DNA of 26,585 nucleotides from UBA5972 sp964637875 (GCA_964637875.1 CAZWXK010000035.1:1-26585), one strand, 5' to 3'; positions 16,262 to 24,656 are shown, counted from the first letter of the stretch. A program made the numbers and translations. The notes: a model not told the origin generated them from the letters alone.

Positions 16262-17692
16262 TCAGCCCGCGCAGCAGCTGAGTTTTGCAACATCCTTGTC
16301 AAAGGTCTGCGCCGCCAGCTTGAGCCCCTCGACCGTGGTCAGATAGGGAAAGATGGTTTCGCCAAGGGCGCGCGTGGTCATTCCCATCTTCAGCGCCATC
16401 GCCAGTGTCTGGATGGTATCGGCGCCCTCGGGCGCGATGATCGTGCCGCCCAGAAGGCGGTCGTCGGCCCGATCGGCAACCAGCTTGATCAAACCTCTTG
16501 TATCGCGTGCGGCCAATGCCCGCGGCAGGTTGTCGAGCGTCAGGATCGAGGTCTTGACATCAAGACCGGCAGCACGGGCCTGTTCCTCACTCAGGCCGAC
16601 ACCGGCCACCTGGGGATCCGAAAACACCACCCAGGGCATGGCTGCGTTGTCATACCGCAGGTCGTCCAGGCCCAGCGCATTGCTCACGGCAACCTTGGCG
16701 CCATGTGCCGCCATGTAGACGAATTGATCGCGGTCGGTGCAATCCCCCGCGGCATATATGCCGCGCGTACTGGTCTGCATGTCGTCGCCGACGATGATCG
16801 ATCCACGGTCATTCGTCCCGACACCGGCATCATCAAGGCCAAGGTCGCGGGTGTTTGCCCGCCGGCCGGTCGTCGCAACCAGTTTTTCGGCGCGCAGGCC
16901 GATGGTCCGACCATCCTTTTCGATGGTCAACGTGATCTCCCGGTCGTCGCCCCGGACACTGCGATAGGACAGGTTGTCGAACAGTTCGATTCCCTCGGCC
17001 CGAAAGCTGTCTGCCAGGAGTTGCGAGACCTCGGGCTCGGCCCGGGGCAACAGATGCGATCGCGTGACCAGCGTCACCGCCACCCCCAGCCGGGACAGCA
17101 TCTGGGCAAGCTCGACCCCGACATATCCCCCACCGACCATGATGACACTGGTCGGCCTGTCCGCCAGATCGAGCAATGCGGTGCTATCCAGAACGGGAAC
17201 ATCCTCGATGCCGTCGATCAGGGGCATTTCAGGGTGGCTGCCAGTGGCAATAACCGTTTTCGGCGCGCGTATTTGCCGTGCGCCAACCACGACCCCCCCC
17301 CGTTGCAGGCGGGCCGGCCCCTCGTCGATATAGGTGATCGCATCGTATTGCGGCAGAATATCCGCATATTTTTTCGTTCTCAGCGACGCAACCAGATCAT
17401 CCTTTGCGGCGACAAGACGTGGCCAGTCGACCGCATGCCGGCACGGCTCGACTCCCGGAAACCGCGCAGCGGCAATCCCGCCATGCACGGCCTCGGCAGC
17501 GCGGATCATCGCCTTGGATGGCACACAACCGACATTGACGCAGGTTCCACCAATGGTCCCGTGGCCGATCAGGGCCACGCGTCTGCCAGCCTCGGCTGCG
17601 GTGATCGCAGCCGAAAAGCCGGCTGAGCCCGCGCCGATCACGATCAGATCGAAATCATCCGGTCCACCCTTGTTGTCATCCAGATCCTTCAT
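16262..17692 (-). CDS. merA: Mercury(II) reductase
   Basis: MerA reduces Hg2+ to volatile Hg0 with NADPH and FAD in the cytoplasm. The 476-residue flavoprotein has the FAD site GAGSAGFSAA (20-29), the redox-active pair in GTCVNVGCVPSK (Cys51, Cys56), an NAD(P)-binding GGGYVGVELAQ and a second FAD segment GIYAAGDCTD. The C-terminal vicinal cysteines SCCAG (473-474), needed to pass Hg2+ to the active site, separate it from lipoamide dehydrogenases. It lacks the N-terminal heavy-metal domain found in longer MerA proteins. It is the last gene of merTPFA, 44 bp after merF; ATG at 17692 has GGAG upstream. Confidence 0.95.
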   Translation of the reverse strand: MKDLDDNKGGPDDFDLIVIGAGSAGFSAAITAAEAGRRVALIGHGTIGGTCVNVGCVPSKAMIRAAEAVHGGIAAARFPGVEPCRHAVDWPRLVAAKDDLVASLRTKKYADILPQYDAITYIDEGPARLQRGGVVVGARQIRAPKTVIATGSHPEMPLIDGIEDVPVLDSTALLDLADRPTSVIMVGGGYVGVELAQMLSRLGVAVTLVTRSHLLPRAEPEVSQLLADSFRAEGIELFDNLSYRSVRGDDREITLTIEKDGRTIGLRAEKLVATTGRRANTRDLGLDDAGVGTNDRGSIIVGDDMQTSTRGIYAAGDCTDRDQFVYMAAHGAKVAVSNALGLDDLRYDNAAMPWVVFSDPQVAGVGLSEEQARAAGLDVKTSILTLDNLPRALAARDTRGLIKLVADRADDRLLGGTIIAPEGADTIQTLAMALKMGMTTRALGETIFPYLTTVEGLKLAAQTFDKDVAKLSCCAG

Positions 17693-17736
17693 CGCCGTTT
17701 CTCCATCATATTTCCGTTTGCCAATACGCCCGGATC

Positions 17737-18138
17737 TCAGCCTTCGGGCAGTTTCTTTGCGGTGTCGCGCGCGGACATGCGCGACAGCCAGTACCAGTAG
17801 ATCACGACCAGCCCCGTCGCCGCGGCCGAAATGCGCAGCGCAAAACGGAACTCGACCCAGAAAAGCAGGGCGGAAAAGGCAAACACCGCCAGAATGATCG
17901 TGCGGCGCGGGTTTGTCCCCGGTCGGCCGGCACGCAACCACAGCGCCTGTGCAACCACGCCAAGAGATGCAAACAACATCGGAAACAGCCCGTAATCCAG
18001 CCATCCGGTCACGGCAGACAAGCCGATCCCCGAAACGACCACCACCAAAAGCGGCGTGAAACAGCAGGCGGCGGCGACAATGCTGCCAACCAGGCCCTTG
18101 CGCAGCAGCCCGTCATCCTTGAATTTGGTATGATCCAC
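17737..18138 (-). CDS. merF: Mercury transport protein, MerF-like with an extension
   Basis: This inner-membrane protein brings Hg2+ into the cell for MerA. The N-terminal half is MerF-like: VAAACCFTPLLVV with vicinal Cys25-Cys26, then GIGLSAVTGWLDYGLFPML. Classical MerF has about 81 residues and two membrane helices with a second cysteine pair; this one has 133 residues, about four helices and no cysteines in the C-terminal half. It lies between merP (66 bp) and merA (44 bp). The function is well supported by motif and context; the extension is unusual. Confidence 0.85.
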   Translation of the reverse strand: MDHTKFKDDGLLRKGLVGSIVAAACCFTPLLVVVVSGIGLSAVTGWLDYGLFPMLFASLGVVAQALWLRAGRPGTNPRRTIILAVFAFSALLFWVEFRFALRISAAATGLVVIYWYWLSRMSARDTAKKLPEG

Positions 18139-18204
18139 CTGTCGTCTCCGATCCGTTGTTGTGTGCTACCCTTACAAGCCCGCATGTGCCGGCCTTCGGC
18201 CCTC

Positions 18205-18519
18205 TCAGGACCGGGGTCCGGGTTTCTTCACGACCGATGCCGGATAGCCATATTTCATGGTTGCCTGCAGGAGCTGTTCGACCGAGGCCTTTTCGTCGTC
18301 ATACTGGACGACAAACTGGGCCATCTGCTTGTCGGCGTCATAGAATCCACCGGTGATGGTGGCACTGTCGACCGCCTGGATCGCCTGCGATGCGATATAG
18401 GGGCAGGACGAGCAATAGAGCCCCGTCACCTCGATATTCACGGTGCGTTCCGCAGCAAGGGCCGCACCACCGACAAGGGCAAGGCCGGCCGACAGGGCAA
18501 GTATGGATAATCTGTTCAT
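18205..18519 (-). CDS. merP: Periplasmic mercury-binding protein MerP-like
   Basis: MerP binds Hg2+ in the periplasm and passes it to MerT. The 104-residue precursor has a signal peptide (MNRLSILALSAGLALVGGAALA, cleavage near residue 22-23) and a single HMA domain with the metal site GLYCSSC (Cys36, Cys39). The usual MerP motif is GMTCxxC; here LY replaces MT, leaving both cysteines. The gene follows merT by 23 bp. Position and motif make the assignment firm. Confidence 0.9.
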   Translation of the reverse strand: MNRLSILALSAGLALVGGAALAAERTVNIEVTGLYCSSCPYIASQAIQAVDSATITGGFYDADKQMAQFVVQYDDEKASVEQLLQATMKYGYPASVVKKPGPRS

Positions 18520-18542
18520 GGAATCATGCCTTTCATCAGTGA

Positions 18543-18953
18543 TCAGAACGGGTTGAGAAGAACAGGTGCGATATACTGGAACGACTGCGCCCCGATCACG
18601 ATCACCAGCGACACCCACAACACAGCCCGCATGACGGTGCGGTTCACGGGCCGCGCACAGGTACCATCAGCACAGTTCTCGCCGGTTACCGGGCGATAGG
18701 CCTTCCAGAATCCATAGGCCAGAACGGCAATCGCGAAAGCCAGAAAATACCAGTGAAACTGGTAGAGCGCGCTGAGACGCCCGACAAACACGCCGGTAAC
18801 ACCCAGCATGACCAATGTCAGCGGCAGGATGCAGCACGAGATCATCGCCAACGCCCCCAGAAGTGACAGGCCGATCGTCGCCAATATCCCTCGCCGCTCA
18901 TCCGTTGGCACGTCTTGCCCCGTCGAGGCGCTGACATGTGACGATTCGGACAT
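18543..18953 (-). CDS. merT: Mercuric transport protein MerT
   Basis: MerT moves Hg2+ across the inner membrane. The 136-residue protein has three hydrophobic helices (about 24-58, 66-84, 107-128), the vicinal Cys40-Cys41 in ISCCILPL and the cytoplasmic pair Cys94/Cys99 in GENCADGTCARP, the two cysteine pairs known to relay mercury in MerT. It is the first gene of merTPFA and starts 33 bp downstream of the MerR-controlled -10 box. Confidence 0.93.
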   Translation of the reverse strand: MSESSHVSASTGQDVPTDERRGILATIGLSLLGALAMISCCILPLTLVMLGVTGVFVGRLSALYQFHWYFLAFAIAVLAYGFWKAYRPVTGENCADGTCARPVNRTVMRAVLWVSLVIVIGAQSFQYIAPVLLNPF

Positions 18954-18975
18954 TGTTCTCTCCCTCTTGAGAAGT

Positions 18976-19004
18976 TTGTGCAGACTGCTTACGCTCTGTA
19001 CGAA
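18976..19004 (+). promoter_or_regulatory. Promoter of merR overlapping the operator
   Basis: On the plus strand TTGTGC (18976-18981), a 17-bp spacer and TACGAA (18999-19004) form a plausible promoter for merR. It overlaps the dyad CTGTA-N5-TACAG, so MerR would repress its own synthesis, as in Tn501 and Tn21. Confidence 0.55.
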
Positions 19005-19016
19005 CTACAGACTCAA
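18986..19016 (-). promoter_or_regulatory. MerR-controlled promoter and operator of merTPFA
   Basis: On the minus strand a -35 TTGAGT (19016-19011) and a -10 TAAGCA (18991-18986) are separated by 19 bp, the over-long spacer that MerR-family activators untwist. Inside the spacer lies a perfect dyad CTGTA-N5-TACAG (18996-19010), the MerR operator. Without Hg2+ MerR would hold RNA polymerase inactive; with Hg2+ it would activate. Confidence 0.88.
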
Positions 19017-19026
19017 GGAGTTTTTC

Positions 19027-19464
19027 ATGGCTGGTGCAAAAACCGGGCGCGGGGGATTGCAAGGGGGATTGCGCAGGATCGACCTGTCGCGCCTGACGGG
19101 CTGCAATATCGAAACCATCCGATATTATGAATCAATCGGCCTGATGCCCGATCCCCCGCGCAGCGCCAAGGGATATCGGATCTATTCGTCCGAACATGTC
19201 ACTCGGCTGGGCTTTGTCATCAGGGCCCGCGCGCTGGGCTTTACACTCGAGGAAATCCGCGGCCTGCTGACGCTGGTCGAGGGCGGCAGGCACAGCTGTG
19301 CCGAAGTGCGCGACCTTGCCTCGCAACATCTGGAAAACGTTCGCGAGAAAATCCGCGATCTCCGGCGGGTAGAATCGGTTCTGGCAACGACCATCGGCCA
19401 ATGCAGCGGGACGGACGCACCCGACTGCCCGGTGATCGAGGCCCTGGGCGGCACATTCGCCTGA
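19027..19464 (+). CDS. merR: Mercury-responsive regulator MerR
   Basis: MerR represses, then with Hg2+ activates, the divergent merTPFA genes. The 145-residue protein has an N-terminal winged HTH (IDLSRLTGCNIETIRYYESIGL, 18-39), a long dimerisation helix and the three mercury ligands Cys91, Cys126 and Cys134, matching Cys82, Cys117 and Cys126 of Tn501 MerR. The loop between the last two is one residue shorter than in Tn501, closer to CueR length, but the first cysteine (HSC) is MerR-specific. The start at 19027 has AAGGAG 6 nt upstream. A hairpin TGACGG/CCGTCA (19462-19477) covers the stop. Confidence 0.93.
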   Translation: MAGAKTGRGGLQGGLRRIDLSRLTGCNIETIRYYESIGLMPDPPRSAKGYRIYSSEHVTRLGFVIRARALGFTLEEIRGLLTLVEGGRHSCAEVRDLASQHLENVREKIRDLRRVESVLATTIGQCSGTDAPDCPVIEALGGTFA

Positions 19465-19505
19465 CGGCCGCCCGTCACCGATTCCACCCCATCCCTGACC
19501 GGAAA

Positions 19506-19533
19506 TCTCGAAACGGTCGATTCATTTCACGAG
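19506..19533 (-). terminator. Weak stem-loop between tRNA-Pro and merR
   Basis: TCTCG-TG-AAA (19533-19524) pairs with TTTCGAGA (19513-19506) on the minus strand with a two-base bulge and is followed by ATTT. It lies just downstream of the tRNA 3' end and may end its transcript. Confidence 0.35.
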
Positions 19534-19539
19534 AACGAC

Positions 19540-19616
19540 TGGTCGGAGTGAGAGGATTCGAACCTCCGGCCCCTGCCTCCCGAAGACAGTGCTCTACCAG
19601 GCTGAGCTACACTCCG
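19540..19616 (-). tRNA. tRNA-Pro (anticodon CGG)
   Basis: The 77-nt minus-strand sequence folds as a cloverleaf: acceptor CGGAGTG/CACTCCG, D arm GCTC/GAGC, anticodon stem CTGTC/GGCAG with loop TTCGGGA (anticodon CGG, reading CCG), and T arm CCGGAGGTTCGAATCCTCT-type. The 3' CCA is encoded. Its 3' end faces the mercury operon 75 bp away. Confidence 0.96.
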
Positions 19617-19700
19617 TGACCAACGGCTTGGCGGATACACGCAACGGCCGGAAATGGCAAGTGGCCGAGGCAAATTTCGCCGTTGTCATATATGGGAAGG

Positions 19701-19898
19701 TCATTCCAGCTTGCGCGCCTCATCGGCCAGCATGACAGGGATACCGCCCCTGATCGGATAGGCCAGCCGGGCGTTTTTCGAGATCAACTCGTTTCTGCCG
19801 GCATCATAGATCAGCGGGCCGTGGGTCAGCGGGCAAACGAGGGCCTCCAGCATTTTCGGATCGGGGCCCGGATGTTTATCGCCAACAGGTCTTGTCAT
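19701..19898 (-). CDS. Trm112-family small protein (UPF0434/YcaR-like)
   Basis: The 65-residue product has the Trm112 signature: MLEALVCPLTHGPLIYD, then NELISKNARLAYPIRGGIPVMLADEAR. Bacterial members are small and of uncertain function; eukaryotic Trm112 activates methyltransferases. Only one cysteine of the zinc-type knuckle remains, as in many proteobacterial relatives. Its start overlaps the end of the LON-domain gene (19895-19898, ATGA), so the two are translationally coupled. Confidence 0.88.
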   Translation of the reverse strand: MTRPVGDKHPGPDPKMLEALVCPLTHGPLIYDAGRNELISKNARLAYPIRGGIPVMLADEARKLE

Positions 19899-20551
19899 TG
19901 CAGTTTTCGGTCCTCGCCGCCAGAGGCCAGGGAAAATTCCATGAGTGTAATCAACGTCCTGCGTCGGTCGGCCAGGGTACGCGATTCCAGAAGTGCCTGC
20001 TTTTCCTCGTGGTCGAACGGGAACATCATTGCCATTGAATTGATCAACAGCTCATCCTCGGCCTTTTCCAGACTTGCCCAGTCCGATCCGGTCCCGCTGG
20101 CGCTGAGAAACTTTCCCAGCACGTCGAGGAAATGCCGTCGGTCGAATTCCGGGTCGGGACCGGGCTTGTCGAGGTCGTGTTCGAATTCGCGCCAATCGAC
20201 CTGTGCCATCAGGTAGGGCTTGAACCCATCCTGTATTGCAGTCGCCCGAAACCGGGCGACCCCACCCAGCGTGATGCGGTAGCGCCCATCCTCGGTTTCG
20301 ACAAAGGCCATGATCCGCCCGGCACAGCCGACATGGTGCAGTGGCGGGTCGTGGTCGCCCTCCTGTTCGGATCCCTGCGGCTGGACCATGCCGATCAGAC
20401 GGTGCGGCGTGGCCAGGGCATCTTCGATCATCGCCAGGTAACGTGGCTCGAAAATGCTGAGCGGAAGATGCGCGCGGGGCAGCAACAGCGCCCCGGGCAA
20501 GGGAAACAGGGGAATCCTGTCAGGCAGATCGGCCGGTTTGAACATGCTCAT
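19895..20551 (-). CDS. LON substrate-binding-domain protein without protease domain
   Basis: The 218-residue protein is the stand-alone LON N-terminal domain: IPLFPLPGALLLPRAHLPLSIFEPRYLAMIEDAL at 13-46 and the GVARFRA strand that follow the Lon N-domain pattern. No ATPase or serine-lysine protease domain is present. The molecular function is unknown; it may bind unfolded protein, which fits its neighbour, the CnoX-like chaperone, 21 bp upstream. Downstream it overlaps the Trm112-like gene. Confidence 0.9.
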   Translation of the reverse strand: MSMFKPADLPDRIPLFPLPGALLLPRAHLPLSIFEPRYLAMIEDALATPHRLIGMVQPQGSEQEGDHDPPLHHVGCAGRIMAFVETEDGRYRITLGGVARFRATAIQDGFKPYLMAQVDWREFEHDLDKPGPDPEFDRRHFLDVLGKFLSASGTGSDWASLEKAEDELLINSMAMMFPFDHEEKQALLESRTLADRRRTLITLMEFSLASGGEDRKLQ

Positions 20552-20572
20552 CAGCCTAGCCGCATTCGCCGC

Positions 20573-21481
20573 TCAGGCAAAGAGCATCGACGAAAGCTTG
20601 CGCCGCCCCTTGAGTGCAACCGGATCGTCAGGCTTGAGCGAATCGAAGATCTTGAACAGCTGATCGCGTGCGGCGCCGTCATTCCATTCGCGATCGCGGC
20701 GCATCAGTTCGAGGAGTTCGTCAACCGCGGCCTCGGTATCGCCGGTGGCCGCCAGAGCGGTCGCCAGGTCGAAACGTGCCTGATGATCGTCGGGGTCGGT
20801 TTCCAGCCTTGCCCGAAGTTCCGGGATGGGTCCGGCCTCGGCCGCTGCTTCGGCCAGGTCGATCTGGGCCTGAATCGCAGCGATCTCGGGCGCGTCGCGA
20901 ATCGCCTCGGGCACGGCCTTCAGCAGATCCTTTGCCTTTCCGGCCTCGTCCAGCGCCAGATGCGCTCGGACCAGACCCGCATATGCCGGCGCGTTTTCCG
21001 GGTCTTCCTGCAGGATCGCGGCAAAGGTTTCGACAGCATCCACTGCCGCACCCTCGGCCAGCATTTCCTCGGCTGCCTTGACCGCATCATCCAGCCCGCC
21101 ATCACCTCCGGCCATGTCGATCAGCTTGCCGATGAATTCCTTGAGCTTCGAGGGCGGCTGCGCACCCATGAACCCGTCAACCGGCTTGCCGTCGTGAAAG
21201 GCATAGACCGTCGGAATCGACTGTACCCGCAACTGGGCCGCGATCTGCTGGTTTTCGTCCACATTGATCTTGACCATCTTCACCTTGCCGCCAGCGGCCT
21301 GAATTTCGGCCTCCAGCGCCGGGCCGAGGCTGCGGCAAGGCCCGCACCAGGGTGCCCAGAAATCCACGACGATGGGGGTTTCCTTGCTGGCCTCGATCAC
21401 ATCCTCGATGAATGTGAGTTCCGAGCCCTCCTTGATCAGGTCGCCCGCGGCCGGGGCGGCACCATTTGCGCCAAGTTCCAT
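20573..21481 (-). CDS. Thioredoxin-TPR protein (CnoX/YbbN-like)
   Basis: The 302-residue protein has an N-terminal thioredoxin domain (about 20-125) with the redox-active WCGPC (45-49) and a C-terminal TPR-like helical domain (about 130-290). E. coli CnoX is a holdase that protects proteins from over-oxidation but has lost the active cysteines (SQHC); this version keeps WCGPC, so it may also have disulfide reductase activity, as reported for Caulobacter CnoX. It is followed by the LON-domain gene 21 bp away. Confidence 0.9.
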   Translation of the reverse strand: MELGANGAAPAAGDLIKEGSELTFIEDVIEASKETPIVVDFWAPWCGPCRSLGPALEAEIQAAGGKVKMVKINVDENQQIAAQLRVQSIPTVYAFHDGKPVDGFMGAQPPSKLKEFIGKLIDMAGGDGGLDDAVKAAEEMLAEGAAVDAVETFAAILQEDPENAPAYAGLVRAHLALDEAGKAKDLLKAVPEAIRDAPEIAAIQAQIDLAEAAAEAGPIPELRARLETDPDDHQARFDLATALAATGDTEAAVDELLELMRRDREWNDGAARDQLFKIFDSLKPDDPVALKGRRKLSSMLFA

Positions 21482-21573
21482 GATGTTACACCTCTGTCCA
21501 TTTCTGCGGCGATTCGCCGTTGCTGTGCCCTATGTAGGAAGCCCTGCCCCCAAGCCCAAGCCCCGTACCGGGC

Positions 21574-22362
21574 TCAGAGATCAAATGTCGCAAATACCGG
21601 CGCATGGTCCGACGGTTTTTCCCAGCCGCGAACCTCGCGCAGGATGCGGCTGGAATGTGCCGCATTGCTGATATCGGGACTGGCCCAGACATGATCGAGC
21701 CTGCGCCCGCGGTCGGCGGCATCCCAGTCACGCGCGCGATAGGACCACCAGGAATACAGCTTGCCTTCCGGGATGTCCTGCCGGGTTATGTCCACCCATT
21801 TTCCCGCTTCCAGCGTATCGGTCAGATGGGCGACCTCGACCGGGGTATGGGACACGACCCTGAGCAACTGCCTGTGGCTCCAGACGTCGTCCTCGCGCGG
21901 GGCAATGTTGAGATCGCCGACAAGGATCGCGCTTTGCGGGCGCTCGGCACGGAAATGGTCGCGCATCTCGACCAGATAGTCGAGCTTTTGTCCGAATTTC
22001 TCGTTCACCTCGCGGTCGGGAACATCCCCTCCCGCCGGAACATAGAAATTGTGGATGACGACACCGTTTTCCAGTTGCCCGGCTATATGACGCGCATGCC
22101 CGAGCGCGGCAAAGTCATGGCGCGCCACCTCGCGCAGCGGCAGGCGCGAAAGAATGGCAACCCCGTTGTAACCCTTCTGGCCATTGGCCAGCATGTAGCG
22201 GTATCCCCGAGCGGCAAAACCCTGGGTCGGGATCCTGTCTGCCGGAGACTTGCATTCCTGCAGGCACAGGATATCGGGAGCCTCCTGTTCAAGGAGCTTC
22301 AGAACCAGCGGCTCGCGCAGGCGAACCGAGTTGATGTTCCATGTGGCGACGGTGATGGACAT
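21574..22362 (-). CDS. xth: Exodeoxyribonuclease III
   Basis: This is an AP endonuclease and 3'-5' exonuclease of base-excision repair. The 262-residue product has the EEP-fold motifs: TWNINSVR at the start, LQECK with the metal-binding Glu, GDLNIAP with Asp and Asn, and the C-terminal SDHAPV with the catalytic His. The start MSITVATWN at 22362 has GAGG about 5 nt upstream and fits the family; the frame opens 21 codons earlier without homology. It is 92 bp from the thioredoxin-TPR gene and 92 bp from the carbonic anhydrase gene. Confidence 0.95.
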   Translation of the reverse strand: MSITVATWNINSVRLREPLVLKLLEQEAPDILCLQECKSPADRIPTQGFAARGYRYMLANGQKGYNGVAILSRLPLREVARHDFAALGHARHIAGQLENGVVIHNFYVPAGGDVPDREVNEKFGQKLDYLVEMRDHFRAERPQSAILVGDLNIAPREDDVWSHRQLLRVVSHTPVEVAHLTDTLEAGKWVDITRQDIPEGKLYSWWSYRARDWDAADRGRRLDHVWASPDISNAAHSSRILREVRGWEKPSDHAPVFATFDL

Positions 22363-22454
22363 TGAGCCTCGCAGCAGGAAAAACCGATCGTGCCCGACCA
22401 TAGGTTGCCCCCCTTGCGACCGCAACCAGTCACTCCGGCAAACGTCAACAGGCC

Positions 22455-23105
22455 CTAGACCGGAAGGAAAACCCCCTTTTCCCCGTCATAGACCTCGATC
22501 GAACCGGCACCGATATCGTGCCACAATCCATGAAGGGTCAGCGTTTCGGCCAGAACCGCCGATTCGACAAAGGGGAATGTCATGAGATTCTGCAGTGAAA
22601 TGCGAACCCCCTCGTGTTCAAGCGCCTTGATTCGCTCGTCATGGTCGGCAATGTCGCGCACACGATCAAAGCCCGGGCGCAGCAGCTCCATCCAGCGGCC
22701 AACAAAGCTCGATTCGCTTTCGAGCTCGGGTGCCTCGCCCAGACACATGTCATGGCAGCCCCTGACGCCCCCGCATTGCGAATGCCCCATCACCAGAAGA
22801 TGGGCCACACCCAGCGCGCCAACCGCATATTCGATGGCCGCCGATGTTCCGTGCAGGTCACCATCAGGCTTCCACGCGGGCACCAGATTGGCAATGTTGC
22901 GGTGGATAAAGAACTCGCCCGTGCCGGCACCGAACAACGACGACACATGTACCCTGCTGTCGCAGCACGAGATGATCATCGCCCTGGGGTGCTGACCCTC
23001 GGTGGCAAGTTTCTGGTACCACGCCTTGTTCTCGGCGAAGTCTGTCGCTTTCCATCCCCTGTACCGGGTAACCAGATAGCGCGGCAGCGGTCTTGCATGT
23101 TCCAT
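22455..23105 (-). CDS. Beta-class carbonic anhydrase
   Basis: The enzyme interconverts CO2 and bicarbonate with a zinc ion. The 216-residue protein has the beta-class ligands in ISCCDSR (Cys47, Asp49, Arg51) and GHSQCGG (His108, Cys111), with the HRNIANLVP segment. The ATG at 23105 gives the usual family length; the frame stays open far upstream but that part is the reverse of the aminopeptidase gene. The 162-bp region to the divergent aminopeptidase start should hold both promoters; none is clear. Confidence 0.94.
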   Translation of the reverse strand: MEHARPLPRYLVTRYRGWKATDFAENKAWYQKLATEGQHPRAMIISCCDSRVHVSSLFGAGTGEFFIHRNIANLVPAWKPDGDLHGTSAAIEYAVGALGVAHLLVMGHSQCGGVRGCHDMCLGEAPELESESSFVGRWMELLRPGFDRVRDIADHDERIKALEHEGVRISLQNLMTFPFVESAVLAETLTLHGLWHDIGAGSIEVYDGEKGVFLPV

Positions 23106-23267
23106 GGCCCGAGCAATATCGACCCTTGGCCCGGTTGAAAAGAATTTTCGCGCTCGATTGCCCTCTCTCGGAACAATCGGGAGGCTGACGCAGCCGGCCC
23201 TCTTGCGCGCCGGCGCGAAAGGAATAATCTCGTGTCCTGAATTTTCACCGACATGGAAAGGCGGGAC

Positions 23268-24656
23268 ATGACCCCGAACTTCGCAGATGACAGCGGCCAT
23301 GCGATACCGATCTCGGTCATCCGGAAAGAAGCGCTGAAGCTCTGGCTGTCGGAACAACCGCCAAGGGTGGCGAACTGGGTCTCGGCGTCGGGCTTCAAGG
23401 CCGAGCTGGGCCAGATCCTGTTGATTGCCGATGATGATGGGCACCTTGCCCGGGTTCTGTTCGGCTGGGGAGACATGCGCGCGCGTGCGCGGGGCCGATT
23501 CCATCTGGCCAGGGCTGCCGAAAAGCTGCCAGCGGGGATCTACAGGCTCGACCCGGGCCTGACCGAGGTCGAGACTCGCGAATCTGCGCTCGGCTGGTTG
23601 CTTGCCGGCTATCGTTTCGGCCGCTATGCGGGAAAATCCGGCGACCGGCCCATGCTGGTTGCGCCCGATGGCGTGGATGCCACCCGAATCGAGGCAACCG
23701 CCGCTGCCGCCTTTCTGGCACGCGACCTGATCAACACCCCGGCCAACGACATGGGTCCCGACGCCCTGCAAGAGGCGTTCTTTGCGCTGGCCGCGGAATT
23801 CGGCGCATCTGCAAATGCCATTGTCGGCGATGATCTGCTCAAGGGAAATCTTCCGCTGATACATGCGGTTGGCCGTGCCTCGGGGCAGGCACCGCGCCTG
23901 CTGGACCTGCATTGGGGCAATGAAGGCCGACCGCTTGTGACCCTGGTTGGCAAGGGGGTCTGTTTCGACACTGGCGGTCTGAACCTCAAGCCCGGTTCGT
24001 CGATGGGCCTGATGAAAAAGGACATGGGCGGCGCGGCCACGGCAATGGGCCTGGCACGCATGATCATGGCGCTCGACTTGCCGGTCCGGCTGCGGATGCT
24101 GGTTCCGGCGGTTGAAAACGCGGTGGCCGGCAATGCCATGCGGCCTGGCGACATCCTGCCCTCGCGCAAGGGGCTTTCGGTCGAAGTCAACAATACCGAC
24201 GCCGAGGGACGCCTCGTTCTTGCGGATGCGCTGACACTGGCCGACGAAGAAGCACCCGACTATCTGTTCTGCATGGCGACGCTGACGGGTGCGGCGCGTG
24301 TTGCGCTGGGCCCCGACCTGGTGCCGTTCTATACCGATGATGACAGCCTTGCCCATCGGCTGGCGCGCTGCGGACGCCTCGAACGCGATCCCCTGTGGCG
24401 GATGCCCCTGTGGGAACCCTATGAGAAAAGACTCGAACCCGGTATCGCCGACCTGGACAACGCCCCCTCGGGCGGCTTTGCCGGATCGATCATGGCCGCG
24501 CTGTTCTTGCGGCGGTTTGTCGAGAATGCCGATCTTTTCGCGCATTTCGACATTTTCGGCTGGAATCCCGACGCCGCACCCGGGCGACCCAAGGGCGCGG
24601 CATTCCAGGCCGCAAGGGCGATATTCGAGGCCCTGCATCAAGAGCTGTCCGCATGA
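23268..24656 (+). CDS. M17 leucyl aminopeptidase family protein
   Basis: This cytosolic two-metal exopeptidase removes N-terminal residues from peptides. From the ATG at 23268 it has 462 residues: an N-terminal macro-like domain and the C-terminal M17 domain with VGKGVCFDTGGLNLKPG (metal-binding Lys about 229 and Asp about 234), a conserved KKDMGGAA and the signature NTDAEGRL (309-316). An ATG at 23253 would add five residues but lacks a Shine-Dalgarno. The gene overlaps the NlpC/P60 hydrolase start by 4 bp (ATGA), so the pair is coupled; together they could process murein peptides, which is inference. Confidence 0.94.
   Translation: MTPNFADDSGHAIPISVIRKEALKLWLSEQPPRVANWVSASGFKAELGQILLIADDDGHLARVLFGWGDMRARARGRFHLARAAEKLPAGIYRLDPGLTEVETRESALGWLLAGYRFGRYAGKSGDRPMLVAPDGVDATRIEATAAAAFLARDLINTPANDMGPDALQEAFFALAAEFGASANAIVGDDLLKGNLPLIHAVGRASGQAPRLLDLHWGNEGRPLVTLVGKGVCFDTGGLNLKPGSSMGLMKKDMGGAATAMGLARMIMALDLPVRLRMLVPAVENAVAGNAMRPGDILPSRKGLSVEVNNTDAEGRLVLADALTLADEEAPDYLFCMATLTGAARVALGPDLVPFYTDDDSLAHRLARCGRLERDPLWRMPLWEPYEKRLEPGIADLDNAPSGGFAGSIMAALFLRRFVENADLFAHFDIFGWNPDAAPGRPKGAAFQAARAIFEALHQELSA

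Noticed and set aside
23106..24641. Long minus-strand extension of the carbonic anhydrase frame
   Set aside because: It is the antisense of the aminopeptidase gene; the enzyme starts at 23105.
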